64,000 nt of DNA from Streptomyces sp. ISL-10 (GCF_018614575.1 NZ_JAGGOJ010000021.1:167667-231666); one strand, 5' to 3'; positions 25,409 through 33,535 are shown, counted from the first letter of the stretch. Made by a program: numbers and translations. Notes: generated by a model from the sequence alone, not told the origin.

Positions 25409-25474
25409 ACCGGACAATCGCAACAACTTCACGCACGGCCGTGCCTTTGGCACGTGTCAGACGTTGTTGCCGGT
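25409..25474. promoter_or_regulatory. interrupted inverted repeat upstream of the LLM oxidoreductase gene
   Basis: GCAACAAC (25420-25427) pairs with GTTGTTGC (25463-25470), and a flanking CCGG pairs across a bulge. Inside is a second hairpin, CGTGCC-TTT-GGCACG (about 25439-25453). The structure ends about 40 bp before the ATG at 25514, so it could be an operator or an mRNA leader structure for that gene. Confidence 0.4.
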
Positions 25475-25513
25475 AGGGGGAGTGACGCGTCGGCCGCAAG
25501 GAGGCTATAGGCG

Positions 25514-26545
25514 ATGCGCGTTGGGACTTTCGTACTGGCGGCCCAGTTCCCGGGGCAGGGGCAGGGGGAGGCGCTGCACCGCGCGGTGCGGTCCGCCGAG
25601 GTGGCGGAGGAAGCCGGGCTGGACTCCGTGTGGTTGGCGGAGCACCACTTCGTACCGTACGGGGTGTGTCCGTCGGCGGTGACCCTCGCGGCGCTGCTCC
25701 TCGGCCGCACACGCCGGATCGGGGTCGGCACGGCCGTGAGCGTGCTGCCGAGCGTCCATCCCGTGGCGCTGGGGGAGCAGGCGGCGTTGCTGCACCTCAC
25801 CTCCGGTGGGCGGTTCATGCTCGGTGTGGGGCGAGGCGGGCCGTGGGTCGACCTGGAGGTGTTCGGCGCGGGACTCGCGGCGCACGAGAGCGGGTTTCCG
25901 GAATCGCTCGATCTGCTGATGCGGTGGCTGCGCGAGCCGCGGGTCGGCGCGGACGGGGAGCAGTTCTCCTTCCGTGAGGTCGCGGTCGTCCCGCGTGCCG
26001 ACGAGCTGATCGGCGGCCCGCCCGGCGGCCCCGAGGTCGTCGTCGCGTGTACGTCGCCGAAAAGTGTGAAGCTCGCCGCCGAGCGCGGGCTGCCGATGCT
26101 GCTCGGGATGCACTGCGGGGACGAGGAGAAGGCGGAGATGGTCGCCCTGTGGCGCTCGCATGCGCTCCACACGGGCCACTCCCCCGACGAGGTCGCGGAG
26201 GCGGGGCATGTGTCGGCGGGCGTCGTCCAGATCGCCGACCGGGCGGCGGACGCGACCGAGACCCTGGTGAAGGCGATGCCGGGCTGGCTCAGGCAGGGCC
26301 TGGAGGCGCATGTCACGATCGACGGCCGGCAGCGCACGATGCGCGACCCGGTGGCCTACACGGAGCTGCTGTGCGCGCTGCACCCGGTGGGCACGCCGCG
26401 GCTGGCCGCCGACCGGCTCGCCGCGACGGCGGAGCGGACCGGCATCAGGCGCTTCGCGCTGCTGGCCGAGGGCTCGGGCGATCTGGCGGCCACCGAGGAG
26501 AACGTACGGCGCCTGGGCGCGGAAGTGCTCCCCCAGCTCGCCTGA
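25514..26545 (+). CDS. LLM class flavin-dependent oxidoreductase
   Basis: The 343-aa TIM-barrel luciferase-like enzyme begins MRVGTFVLAAQFPGQ. Family markers are VRSAEVAEEAGLDSVWLAEHHF, LLLGRTRRIGVGTAVSVLP, GRFMLGVGRGG and the C-terminal ERTGIRRFALLAEG. Such enzymes use reduced FMN or F420; which of these, and the substrate, cannot be told from sequence. It is a single-gene transcript, with a structured leader upstream and a convergent neighbour downstream. Confidence 0.9.
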   Translation: MRVGTFVLAAQFPGQGQGEALHRAVRSAEVAEEAGLDSVWLAEHHFVPYGVCPSAVTLAALLLGRTRRIGVGTAVSVLPSVHPVALGEQAALLHLTSGGRFMLGVGRGGPWVDLEVFGAGLAAHESGFPESLDLLMRWLREPRVGADGEQFSFREVAVVPRADELIGGPPGGPEVVVACTSPKSVKLAAERGLPMLLGMHCGDEEKAEMVALWRSHALHTGHSPDEVAEAGHVSAGVVQIADRAADATETLVKAMPGWLRQGLEAHVTIDGRQRTMRDPVAYTELLCALHPVGTPRLAADRLAATAERTGIRRFALLAEGSGDLAATEENVRRLGAEVLPQLA

Positions 26546-26593
26546 CCGGGCCCGTGTGCGGTCTCCGACCGGGCCCGTCGTCCCGGCCGGAGT

Positions 26594-26621
26594 CGTACGC
26601 ATGCACACGTGCACACATGCA
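26594..26621. repeat. 28-nt alternating pyrimidine-purine tract
   Basis: Between the convergent LLM and SCO5389-family genes the sequence alternates pyrimidine and purine without a break for 28 nt, mostly CA/TG steps (core GCATGCACACGTGCACAC). Such tracts can adopt Z-DNA under negative supercoiling, which is expected between convergent transcription units. It is otherwise unexplained. Confidence 0.6.
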
Positions 26622-26680
26622 GTGCCGCCGCTCCGGCGGGGACGACAGCGCCCCACGGTGCGGGGCGGCAGCGGAAGATC

Positions 26681-27073
26681 TCAGCAGTCGCGCAGTTCGG
26701 GCGACTGATTGAGCAGCTGGGCCCGCACGGAAGTGAAGCGGGCCAGCCGCTCGTCCACCGAGGAGTCCAGCGGGAACACCGCGACGCGGTGGCAGTTCTG
26801 GAAGGCCAGACGCACACCGAAGTGCCGCTGGAGCGCACCGCGAATGGCGTCACTCGCGAGTGCGCGCAGCAGCTGACCACGTGCCTGCTCGTCCGGCGGG
26901 GGCGTCTGGTTGTCGGCGAAGTCGCCGCCGTCCACCTTCAGCTGAGCCACCAGAGAACTGATCATCTCCCATGCGTAGGGCAGGGAGGTCCGGACGCAGT
27001 CGACGAAAGCTGCTTCGTCGACCTCGCCTCGCTCGGCCTGTTCCAACAGCACCGGTGAGACGTCGAGCGACAT
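26681..27073 (-). CDS. SCO5389 family protein
   Basis: The 130-aa soluble protein (MSLDVSPVLLEQAERGEVDE...) has a predicted helical fold and starts at the ATG with GAGGAG 6 nt upstream. It has conserved-looking segments VRTSLPYAWEMISSLVAQL and ALASDAIRGALQRHFGVRLAF, and three Cys. It belongs to a Streptomyces family of unknown function named after SCO5389. It is divergent from nucS across about 240 bp, the same arrangement as in S. coelicolor as I recall it. Confidence 0.82.
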   Translation of the reverse strand: MSLDVSPVLLEQAERGEVDEAAFVDCVRTSLPYAWEMISSLVAQLKVDGGDFADNQTPPPDEQARGQLLRALASDAIRGALQRHFGVRLAFQNCHRVAVFPLDSSVDERLARFTSVRAQLLNQSPELRDC

Positions 27074-27315
27074 GGGTTCTCCTCTCGCGGCCCCGGTGAA
27101 CGGGGCCTTACGGGCAGGGAAGGAGGTAGCCGACGAAACGGCGGCATACGAACGATGTAGGACGACGCAGAGTGCACGAGCGGCAACCTCCTGCTTCCAC
27201 GGTAAGTGCGGTGTCTTGAGGGCACCAGGAGATTGGGAACACAACCGGCCAAATAAGAAGGGGGCTTCCGGGGCGAATCGCGCGGGGCTGCGTCGGTCGA
27301 GTAGCGTTGCCGACC

Positions 27316-27978
27316 ATGCGTCTCGTCATCGCCCGCTGCTCCGTGGACTACGCGGGCCGGCTCACCGCCCATCTGCCCTCCGCCCCCCGATTGATCCTGG
27401 TCAAGGCGGACGGCAGTGTGTCCATCCACGCAGACGACAGGGCCTACAAACCGCTGAACTGGATGTCGCCTCCCTGCACGTTGAAGGAGGGCGACGACAA
27501 GGTGTGGACCGTGGTGAACAAAGCGGGCGAGAAACTGATCATCACGATGGAAGAAATCCTCCACGACTCCTCGCACGAGCTCGGGGTGGACCCCGGCCTC
27601 ATCAAGGACGGCGTGGAAGCGCACCTACAGGAGCTTCTGGCCGACCGAATCGAGACACTTGGCGAGGGATACAGTCTGATCCGCCGCGAATACCCTACGG
27701 CGATCGGCCCCGTGGACATCCTCTGCCGCGACGCGGACGGCGGGACGGTGGCGGTGGAGATCAAGCGCCGCGGTGAGATCGACGGCGTGGAGCAGCTGAC
27801 CCGCTACCTGGAACTGCTGAACCGCGACCCGCATCTGGCCCCGGTGAAGGGCCTGTTCGCGGCGCAGGAGATCAAGCCCCAGGCACGCGTGCTGGCGACG
27901 GACCGGGGAATCGGCTGCGTGGTGCTGGACTACAACGCGCTGCGCGGCATCGAGGACGACAAGCTCCGCCTGTTCTGA
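27316..27978 (+). CDS. nucS: mismatch-specific endonuclease NucS/EndoMS
   Basis: The 220-aa nuclease drives the non-canonical mismatch repair of actinobacteria (no MutS/MutL), cutting both strands at G-T, G-G and T-T mismatches. The N-terminal DNA-binding/dimerisation domain (about 1-105) is followed by a RecB-like catalytic domain with Asp134 (GPVDIL), Glu148 and Lys150 (VAVEIKRR) and Gln160. The C-terminus DDKLRLF resembles the beta-clamp-binding tail reported for the family. The ATG at 27316 lies 8 nt after a TAGCGT -10-like hexamer with no ribosome site, so the leader is short or absent. Confidence 0.95.
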   Translation: MRLVIARCSVDYAGRLTAHLPSAPRLILVKADGSVSIHADDRAYKPLNWMSPPCTLKEGDDKVWTVVNKAGEKLIITMEEILHDSSHELGVDPGLIKDGVEAHLQELLADRIETLGEGYSLIRREYPTAIGPVDILCRDADGGTVAVEIKRRGEIDGVEQLTRYLELLNRDPHLAPVKGLFAAQEIKPQARVLATDRGIGCVVLDYNALRGIEDDKLRLF

Positions 27979-28097
27979 CGCCCCTGGGGGCCGACGGCCC
28001 GTCCGGGCCACGCCCGCAGGCCGGCGCCGGCTTCATGCCGGAGGCCGCGCATCAGGGGCCAACAGGTGCTGCCTCCGGCCCGGGGCACCTCACCCCG

Positions 28098-28586
28098 CGG
28101 ACCAGGGCGCGCCTCGCGCACGGAAACCCAGCCCGCGCCCGCGTGAGTCCGCGGGGCGACGCGCCGACCCGGGCATGCGCGGCACACTCCACTCCCTCAG
28201 CGCCACCAGCCCGTGACAAGCAGCCGGGCAACGACGACGCCGTGGATCCCCCACCCGCCGCCGACGCCACCACCACATCTCCGCGACACGCGCGCCGACC
28301 CCAGGCGGCTGGTCCCACGGACCAGGGCGCACGCCTCGCGCACGGAAACCCAGCCCGCGCCCGCGTGAGTCCGCGGGGCGACGCGCCGACCCGGGCATGC
28401 GCGGCACACTCCACTCCCTCAGCGCCACCAGCCCGTGACAAGCAGCCGGGCAACGACGACGCCGTGGATCCCCCACCCGCCGCCGACGCCACCACCACAT
28501 CTCCGCAGCACGCGCGCCGACCCCAGGCGGCTGGTCCCACGGACCAGGGCGCACGCCTCGCGCACGGAAACCCAGCCCGCGCCCGC
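28098..28586. repeat. 222-bp tandem direct repeat, about 2.2 copies
   Basis: Copy 1 spans 28111-28332, copy 2 28333-28554 and a truncated copy 3 28555-28586. The left flank, from 28098, also matches except for a 2-bp deletion. Copies 1 and 2 differ at only two neighbouring bases (CGCGAC versus CGCAGC), so the duplication is recent. The period is a multiple of three, so frames stay open on both strands, but none has a ribosome site or known domain. The block fills the interval between the convergent nucS and NTPase genes. Confidence 0.9.
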
Positions 28587-28644
28587 AGACCCGGAGTCGC
28601 CGAAACGCGACGCGTGAGTCCGCGCGCCAGGGAGCCTCGCGTTG

Positions 28645-28668
28645 CCCCGGGCCGGAAAAGGCCCGGGG
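28645..28668 (-). terminator. terminator of the transmembrane NTPase gene
   Basis: CCCCGGGCC and GGCCCGGGG pair over a 6-nt A-rich loop, 4 bp past the minus-strand stop codon at 28673. Confidence 0.7.
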
Positions 28669-28672
28669 TTCG

Positions 28673-31102
28673 TCACATCAACGGCGCGGAGGAGCTCTCC
28701 GTCGCCGTCGGGCCGCTCGCCGACGTCTCTTCGCCGGGCAACGTCGATTCCGAGCCGGACGGCGACGGTGACGGGGACTGCGACGGCGGTTCCGACTCGC
28801 TCGGCGTCGGCGACGACGGCGGCTTCGGCGTCGACCGCGTCGGCGTCGGCCTCGGCGGCTTCTCCGTCTCCGACGGGCTCCCCGGTTCGGACGGGACCGA
28901 CGAGGGGCTCGTGCCGGGCCTCGGCGGCGCGTCCGGGTACGTCGAAGCGCCCGGCCGCGCCGTCGACGACGGGCTCTTCGTCGCGCCCTTGTCGTCCGGC
29001 CCCTCCGACATGTCGTCCGCCGGGCCCTCGGGCGCGTCCCAGTCGTCCGGGAGGTCGTCGTCCTCCGTCTGCTGCCCGTTCCTGACCTTGTCCGTCGGCG
29101 GGTCCTCCTTGTCCGAGGTGGCCCCGAGCGTCACCACCGTGCCCAGGACGACCGCGAGCAGCGCGCCCGCCCCCGCCGCGACCACGTTGCGGCGGTTGCC
29201 GCCGAGGAAGGCCAGGTCCCGCCGGGCCGGCGGGGCGGTGGCGGTGATCAGCGTCGTGGGCTCCTGCGCCGGCCCCGTACGCGGAAGCTGCGGCGTCGTG
29301 GTCGTGAACGGCGACGACAGCGGCGGCACGGGCGGCGCCGCCCCCTCCGTGCGTATGGTCAGCGCCTCCGGCTTCGGCGCGAGCCCCGCCGTACGGTCCT
29401 CGACGAGCGCCAGCGCCCGCCGCCCCGCGACCGTGCCGCGCTTGTCGGCGAGCGCGCCACGCATGCCGATGGAGGCCTCCAGCTCGGCCCTGGCCCGTCC
29501 GAGGTTGCCGGTGCAGAGTGCGAGGACGCCCAACTCGTGGTGGAAGTACGCCTCTTCGGCGACCTTGCCCGCGATGCGGGCAGCCTCCGAGCCGACCCGC
29601 AGGGCCCGCTCCCAGGCGTTCCAGTGCAGCCCCGCGGCGAACACGGGCGCGGCGCTGCGGGCGAGCAGCACCGCCGTGCCGAGGTGTGCCGCGTCCCGGC
29701 CGGGCACCAGCGCGCTCAGCGAGGTGAGCACGGCGTCCGCCTCGGCGATCGCGCGCTCGGGTGTGACCGAGGGGTGGCCCGACCACCAGGCGTAGTGCTG
29801 CGCGGCGGTGTGGGCGTGGGTGACGGAGTCCTCGTCGTAGCCCTTCTCCCGCAGCTGGGCGAGCACTCCGGCCGCCAGGCGGTAGCGCGTGCCGACGGGC
29901 GACAGCAGCCCGCAGTGCATCAGCTCGCCGAGCGCCGCGTCCGCGTGGGTGTCGCCGATGAGCGCCGGCAGATGGGCCTGGTGCGGCACCTCACCGCCGA
30001 GGGCGACGGCGAACCGCAGGGTCTGGCGCGCGGACTCGCTGAGCCGTGAGGCGAGCAGCGGCGCGGGCGCGGCCCCCTCCGCCAGCGTCGGCAGCGATAC
30101 GTCCCTGCTCCGCGTGGCGTCGAACGCTGCGAACTCGTCCGGGTCGCCGCGCAGCTCGTCGCACTGCCTCACCAGCGCACCAGCCTGGACGAAGCGCAGG
30201 GGCAGACCCTCGGACTCGAACCAGAGGTCGCCCGCCCAGTTGGTCTCCTCCTCCGTGAGCGGCCGCTCGACGATGTGCGAGAGCAGTTCCAGCGCGGTCG
30301 CGGGGCCGAGGCCGCCGAGGAAGACCTCTTCGAGGGGCGAATCAGCGGAGGGCGCGGGGACGTCGGGCGTCGCGGCGAGCAGGAAGGCGCACTCGGGGGC
30401 GGCGTCGAGCAGCTCGTCGAGCGCCGTGCCGCCGAACTCCAGGTCGTCGAGGACGACGACGGCTCCGATGTCGCGGATGAATCCGGCGAGCGCGTTGCGG
30501 TCGGGCCGGTGCCGCGGCGCGGAGAAGACGACGGCGAAGAGGTCCCGGAGCAGCTCTCCGGGTGCCCGGTGACGGCCGTTCAGGCGAACGACACCGTCGG
30601 GGGCGAGGTCCGCGCAGTCCTCGGCGACGGCGTCGAGGAGCGTACTGCGCCCGGAGCCCGCGGGGCCCGTGAGCCGTACGGAACGGCCCTGGCCGAGCAG
30701 CCGGACGAGCCGCTCGCGCTCCTCGCCCCGTTCCAGCAGCGGCAGCCGCGGCGACGCCGGGCCCGGCGGTACGGGCGGCAGTGCGGCGCGCTGCAATTCG
30801 ACACGTTCGGCCGCGGTGCGCCGGGCCGGCCTTTCGGGCTGCTCCCCGGGCGGGCAGGGTTCGATCTCACTGCCGTCGAGGGGGTTGACGGTGAGCAGGA
30901 AGTCGCCCGATACGAGCTTGACGGTGCGCAGCTGTGCCGGGGCGGACTGCCCCGCGGGTGTGATGGCGTCGCGCGGCGGACGGGCCGGGCCGTTGCCGAA
31001 GCCGCCGTCGCCGCCCGAGCTGCCGTCGCTGCCCGAGCCGGCATCGTTGCCGAAGCTGCCGCCGTCGCCGAAGCCGCCCTCGCCGAAGCTGTCGTTGTTC
31101 AT
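28673..31102 (-). CDS. membrane-anchored STAND-like NTPase with TPR-type region and Pro/Ser-rich exterior tail
   Basis: The 809-aa protein starts at ATG 31102 (MNNDSFGEGG), 9 nt after GGGGG. It reads as: Gly/Asn/Ser-rich disordered N-terminus (1-40); a short folded element VKLVSGDFLLTVNPLDGSEI; a P-loop domain with GPAGSGRST (146-154) and Walker B AVVVLDDL (214-221); a helical winged-helix/TPR-like part (about 380-600, e.g. RARAELEASIGMRGALA); one transmembrane helix (about 640-662); and an acidic then Pro/Ser/Thr/Glu-rich tail of about 147 residues, predicted outside the cell. The P-loop Lys is replaced by Arg. The arrangement suggests a signalling NTPase linking envelope and cytoplasm. Its role is unknown. 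Confidence 0.82.
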   Translation of the reverse strand: MNNDSFGEGGFGDGGSFGNDAGSGSDGSSGGDGGFGNGPARPPRDAITPAGQSAPAQLRTVKLVSGDFLLTVNPLDGSEIEPCPPGEQPERPARRTAAERVELQRAALPPVPPGPASPRLPLLERGEERERLVRLLGQGRSVRLTGPAGSGRSTLLDAVAEDCADLAPDGVVRLNGRHRAPGELLRDLFAVVFSAPRHRPDRNALAGFIRDIGAVVVLDDLEFGGTALDELLDAAPECAFLLAATPDVPAPSADSPLEEVFLGGLGPATALELLSHIVERPLTEEETNWAGDLWFESEGLPLRFVQAGALVRQCDELRGDPDEFAAFDATRSRDVSLPTLAEGAAPAPLLASRLSESARQTLRFAVALGGEVPHQAHLPALIGDTHADAALGELMHCGLLSPVGTRYRLAAGVLAQLREKGYDEDSVTHAHTAAQHYAWWSGHPSVTPERAIAEADAVLTSLSALVPGRDAAHLGTAVLLARSAAPVFAAGLHWNAWERALRVGSEAARIAGKVAEEAYFHHELGVLALCTGNLGRARAELEASIGMRGALADKRGTVAGRRALALVEDRTAGLAPKPEALTIRTEGAAPPVPPLSSPFTTTTPQLPRTGPAQEPTTLITATAPPARRDLAFLGGNRRNVVAAGAGALLAVVLGTVVTLGATSDKEDPPTDKVRNGQQTEDDDLPDDWDAPEGPADDMSEGPDDKGATKSPSSTARPGASTYPDAPPRPGTSPSSVPSEPGSPSETEKPPRPTPTRSTPKPPSSPTPSESEPPSQSPSPSPSGSESTLPGEETSASGPTATESSSAPLM

Positions 31103-31142
31103 GGTGAAAGCCCCCAGATACGGTTCGCCCGGCCTCGCTCCG

Positions 31143-31161
31143 CCAAGATCCTTGATCTTGG
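31143..31161. promoter_or_regulatory. hairpin/operator upstream of the NTPase gene
   Basis: CCAAGATC-CTT-GATCTTGG is a perfect 8-bp inverted repeat with a 3-nt spacer, 41 bp upstream of the NTPase ATG. It is A+T-rich against its background. It may be an operator or a leader hairpin. Confidence 0.45.
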
Positions 31162-31366
31162 GGTCCGAGCCGCGTGCGGATGCCCTCCCGGCCTTGTCTC
31201 GCACGCTCGCCGTCGCTTCGGTCCGGTGCCCACCTGATGGGTCCTTCAAAGGGTGGGCGATGGAACCCTAGACGCTCCGTCGGCGTCGCGGAACCGGCGG
31301 GGTCCCGCGCCGCCTGGGACGTCACGGTCTCGGGAGATTTGCCCAGCTCGTGCGGTCGCGCCCGAG

Positions 31367-31690
31367 TCAGACCCGGGGAAGCGATTCGGCGGCGATGCCG
31401 CCCTCGATCGCCAGGATGCGGTGCAGCCGGGTCGCGACGAGAAGTCTCTGCATCTGCGGCGGGACGCCGCGCAGCACCAGGCGGCGGCCGCACCGGCCGG
31501 CCCGCCGGTGCGCGCCCATGATGACCCCGAGCCCGGTGGCGTCCCAGGAGTCGAGATGCGTCAGGTCGAGCACCAGGTCGCCGTCGCCGTCGTCGACGGC
31601 CGAGTGCAGGACCGTACGGGCGTCCGCCGCGCTGCGGACGTCGAGGCGGCCCCCGACGACCAGCTCGGCGTGGTCGCCCCTGATGTGCAT
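31367..31690 (-). CDS. STAS-domain anti-sigma factor antagonist-like protein
   Basis: The 107-aa protein is a single STAS domain of the SpoIIAA/RsbV type. Such proteins release sigma factors by binding anti-sigma kinases and are switched off by phosphorylation of a Ser in a D-S-S-G-L-G motif. Here the motif reads WDATGLGV, placing Thr52 at the acceptor position. The start is the ATG at 31690 (MHIRGDHAEL) with GGGGAG 5 nt upstream. It lies 148 bp downstream of the hydroxybutyryl-CoA dehydrogenase gene and 264 bp upstream of the NTPase gene on the same strand. No cognate kinase gene is adjacent. Confidence 0.87.
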   Translation of the reverse strand: MHIRGDHAELVVGGRLDVRSAADARTVLHSAVDDGDGDLVLDLTHLDSWDATGLGVIMGAHRRAGRCGRRLVLRGVPPQMQRLLVATRLHRILAIEGGIAAESLPRV

Positions 31691-31838
31691 ATGCGCTCCC
31701 CGAGAACTCTGCGTTACCCCGAAACCCGTACTTCTCCGTCTAGAGCAACTGACTGCCCGACACACGGAGGGGTTGCTGCTTGTAAGCGAACCGATACCGA
31801 ATTCACCCTGGCGGGCGATACCGAATCGGTCCATAAGG

Positions 31839-32687
31839 TCAGTGCTTGTAGAAGCCCTGCCCGCTCTTGCGGCCGATGTCACCCGCGTCCACCATCCGGC
31901 GCATCAGCTCCGGCGGCGCGAACTTCTCGTCCTGGGACTCGGTGTAGATGTTGCTGGTGGCGTGCAGCAGGATGTCGACGCCCGTCAGGTCGGCGGTGGC
32001 CAGCGGTCCCATGGCGTGGCCGAAGCCGAGCTTGCAGGCGATGTCGATGTCCTCGGCGCTGGCGACGCCCGACTCGTACAGCTTCGCGGCCTCGACGACG
32101 AGTGCCGAGATCAGGCGGGTGGTGACGAAGCCGGCTACGTCACGATTGACGACGATGCAGGTCTTGCCGACGGACTCGGCGAACTCGCGTGCGGTGGCGA
32201 GGGTTTCGTCACTGGTCTTGTAGCCGCGCACCAGCTCGCACAGCTGCATCATGGGCACCGGCGAGAAGAAGTGCGTGCCCACGACCCGCTCCGGACGCTC
32301 CGTCACGGCCGCGATCTTGGTGATCGGGATGGCGGAGGTGTTGGAGGCGAGGACGGCATCGTCCCGTACGAGCTTGTCGAGCGTACGGAAGATCTCGTGC
32401 TTGACCTCGAGCTTCTCGAAGACGGCCTCGACGACGATGTCCGCGTCGGCGAGGGCGTCCAGGTCGGTCGTGGTGGTGATGCGGGCCAACGCGGCCTCGG
32501 CGTCGGCGGCTTCGAGCTTGCCCTTGGAGACGAACTTGTCGTACGACGCCTTGATGCCGTCCCGGCCGCGCGTCAGGGCTTCGTCGGTGACATCGCGGAG
32601 TACGACGTCCCAGCCTGCCTGGGCCGAGACCTGCGCGATTCCGGACCCCATGAGTCCGGCCCCGATGACGGCGAGCTTCCTGGCCAC
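31839..32687 (-). CDS. hbd: 3-hydroxybutyryl-CoA dehydrogenase
   Basis: This 282-aa NAD(P)-dependent enzyme reduces acetoacetyl-CoA to 3-hydroxybutyryl-CoA or catalyses the reverse. The Rossmann motif VIGAGLMGSGIA is at 8-18. Catalytic-region SNTSAI (Ser117), His139 in GTHFFSPVP and Glu151 in ELVRG are present. A C-terminal dimerisation domain ends DIGRKSGQGFYKH. The start is GTG 32687, 7 nt after AAGGGG. A 10-bp palindrome AACAGCTGTT (32701-32710) lies just upstream. It acts after the thiolase at 13.9 kb in the acetyl-CoA to butyryl-CoA route. Confidence 0.95.
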   Translation of the reverse strand: MARKLAVIGAGLMGSGIAQVSAQAGWDVVLRDVTDEALTRGRDGIKASYDKFVSKGKLEAADAEAALARITTTTDLDALADADIVVEAVFEKLEVKHEIFRTLDKLVRDDAVLASNTSAIPITKIAAVTERPERVVGTHFFSPVPMMQLCELVRGYKTSDETLATAREFAESVGKTCIVVNRDVAGFVTTRLISALVVEAAKLYESGVASAEDIDIACKLGFGHAMGPLATADLTGVDILLHATSNIYTESQDEKFAPPELMRRMVDAGDIGRKSGQGFYKH

Positions 32688-32962
32688 TGCGGCACCCCTT
32701 AACAGCTGTTTACCTATGCGCTCTCTGGCGGAGGTTAGCGCCCGTGAGGTGCCGTGTGGCCGCGAAGAGATGCGCGTCACGTCTCGAATGACGGACATCA
32801 CACCGAGGGCCGGTCGCCGACCGCCGCGGACGGCTCGGCCGGGGCCCTGGGCGCTCATTTCGTCGACGAGGACAAGGGCTTCGCGCGAAAGCCGCTCGCG
32901 GCGCGCCGTGACGGTCGGCACACGTGCTCTCCGTGGCGGCGGAGCCTCACTACGCTGGCCGT

Positions 32963-33535
32963 ATGGTCAATCTGACGCGCATCTACACCCGTACCGGCGA
33001 CCAGGGCACCACCGCTCTGGGCGACATGAGCCGCACCGCCAAGACCGATCTGCGCATCGCCGCGTACGCAGACGCCAATGAGGCCAATGCCGTCATCGGC
33101 ACGGCCATCGCCCTCGGACAGCTGGGCGAGGACGTGGTGAAGGTCCTCGTCCGCGTGCAGAACGACCTGTTCGACGTGGGCGCGGACCTGTCGACCCCGG
33201 TGGTCGAGAACCCCAAGTACCCGCCGCTGCGGGTCGAGCAGTCGTACATCGACAAGCTGGAGGCGGACTGCGACCGCTTCCTCGAGGACCTGGAGAAGCT
33301 CCGCAGCTTCATCCTGCCCGGCGGCACGCCGGGGGCGGCGCTGCTGCACCAGGCGTGCACGGTCGTACGGCGGGCCGAGCGCTCGACATGGGCGGCGCTG
33401 GAGGCGCACGGCGAGACGATGAACGCGTTGACGGCGACGTATCTGAACCGCCTGTCCGACCTCCTGTTCATTCTCGCCAGGACGGCGAACAAGGAGGTCG
33501 GCGACGTGCTGTGGGTGCCCGGCGGAGACCGCTGA
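32963..33535 (+). CDS. PduO-type ATP:cob(I)alamin adenosyltransferase
   Basis: The 190-aa enzyme makes adenosylcobalamin, the cofactor of IcmA and methylmalonyl-CoA mutase. PduO-family motifs are RIYTRTGDQGTTALGD (ATP-binding N-terminus), a central helix bundle containing FDVGADLSTP, and RRAERSTWAAL with LNRLSDLLFILAR near the C-terminus. The ATG at 32963 lies 6 nt after TACGCT with no ribosome site, so the transcript is probably leaderless. No cobalamin riboswitch is visible in the 270-bp upstream region. It is divergent from the hydroxybutyryl-CoA dehydrogenase gene. Confidence 0.94.
   Translation: MVNLTRIYTRTGDQGTTALGDMSRTAKTDLRIAAYADANEANAVIGTAIALGQLGEDVVKVLVRVQNDLFDVGADLSTPVVENPKYPPLRVEQSYIDKLEADCDRFLEDLEKLRSFILPGGTPGAALLHQACTVVRRAERSTWAALEAHGETMNALTATYLNRLSDLLFILARTANKEVGDVLWVPGGDR

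Noticed and set aside
28035..29795. 586-codon plus-strand frame spanning the 222-bp repeats
   Set aside because: Its second half is antisense to the NTPase gene, and its first half is the tandem repeat without a start signal. It is kept only as a repeat feature.
32690..32962. cobalamin riboswitch upstream of the adenosyltransferase gene
   Set aside because: No B12-box-like conserved core is visible, and the gene appears leaderless, leaving no room for a riboswitch. The same holds for icmA.
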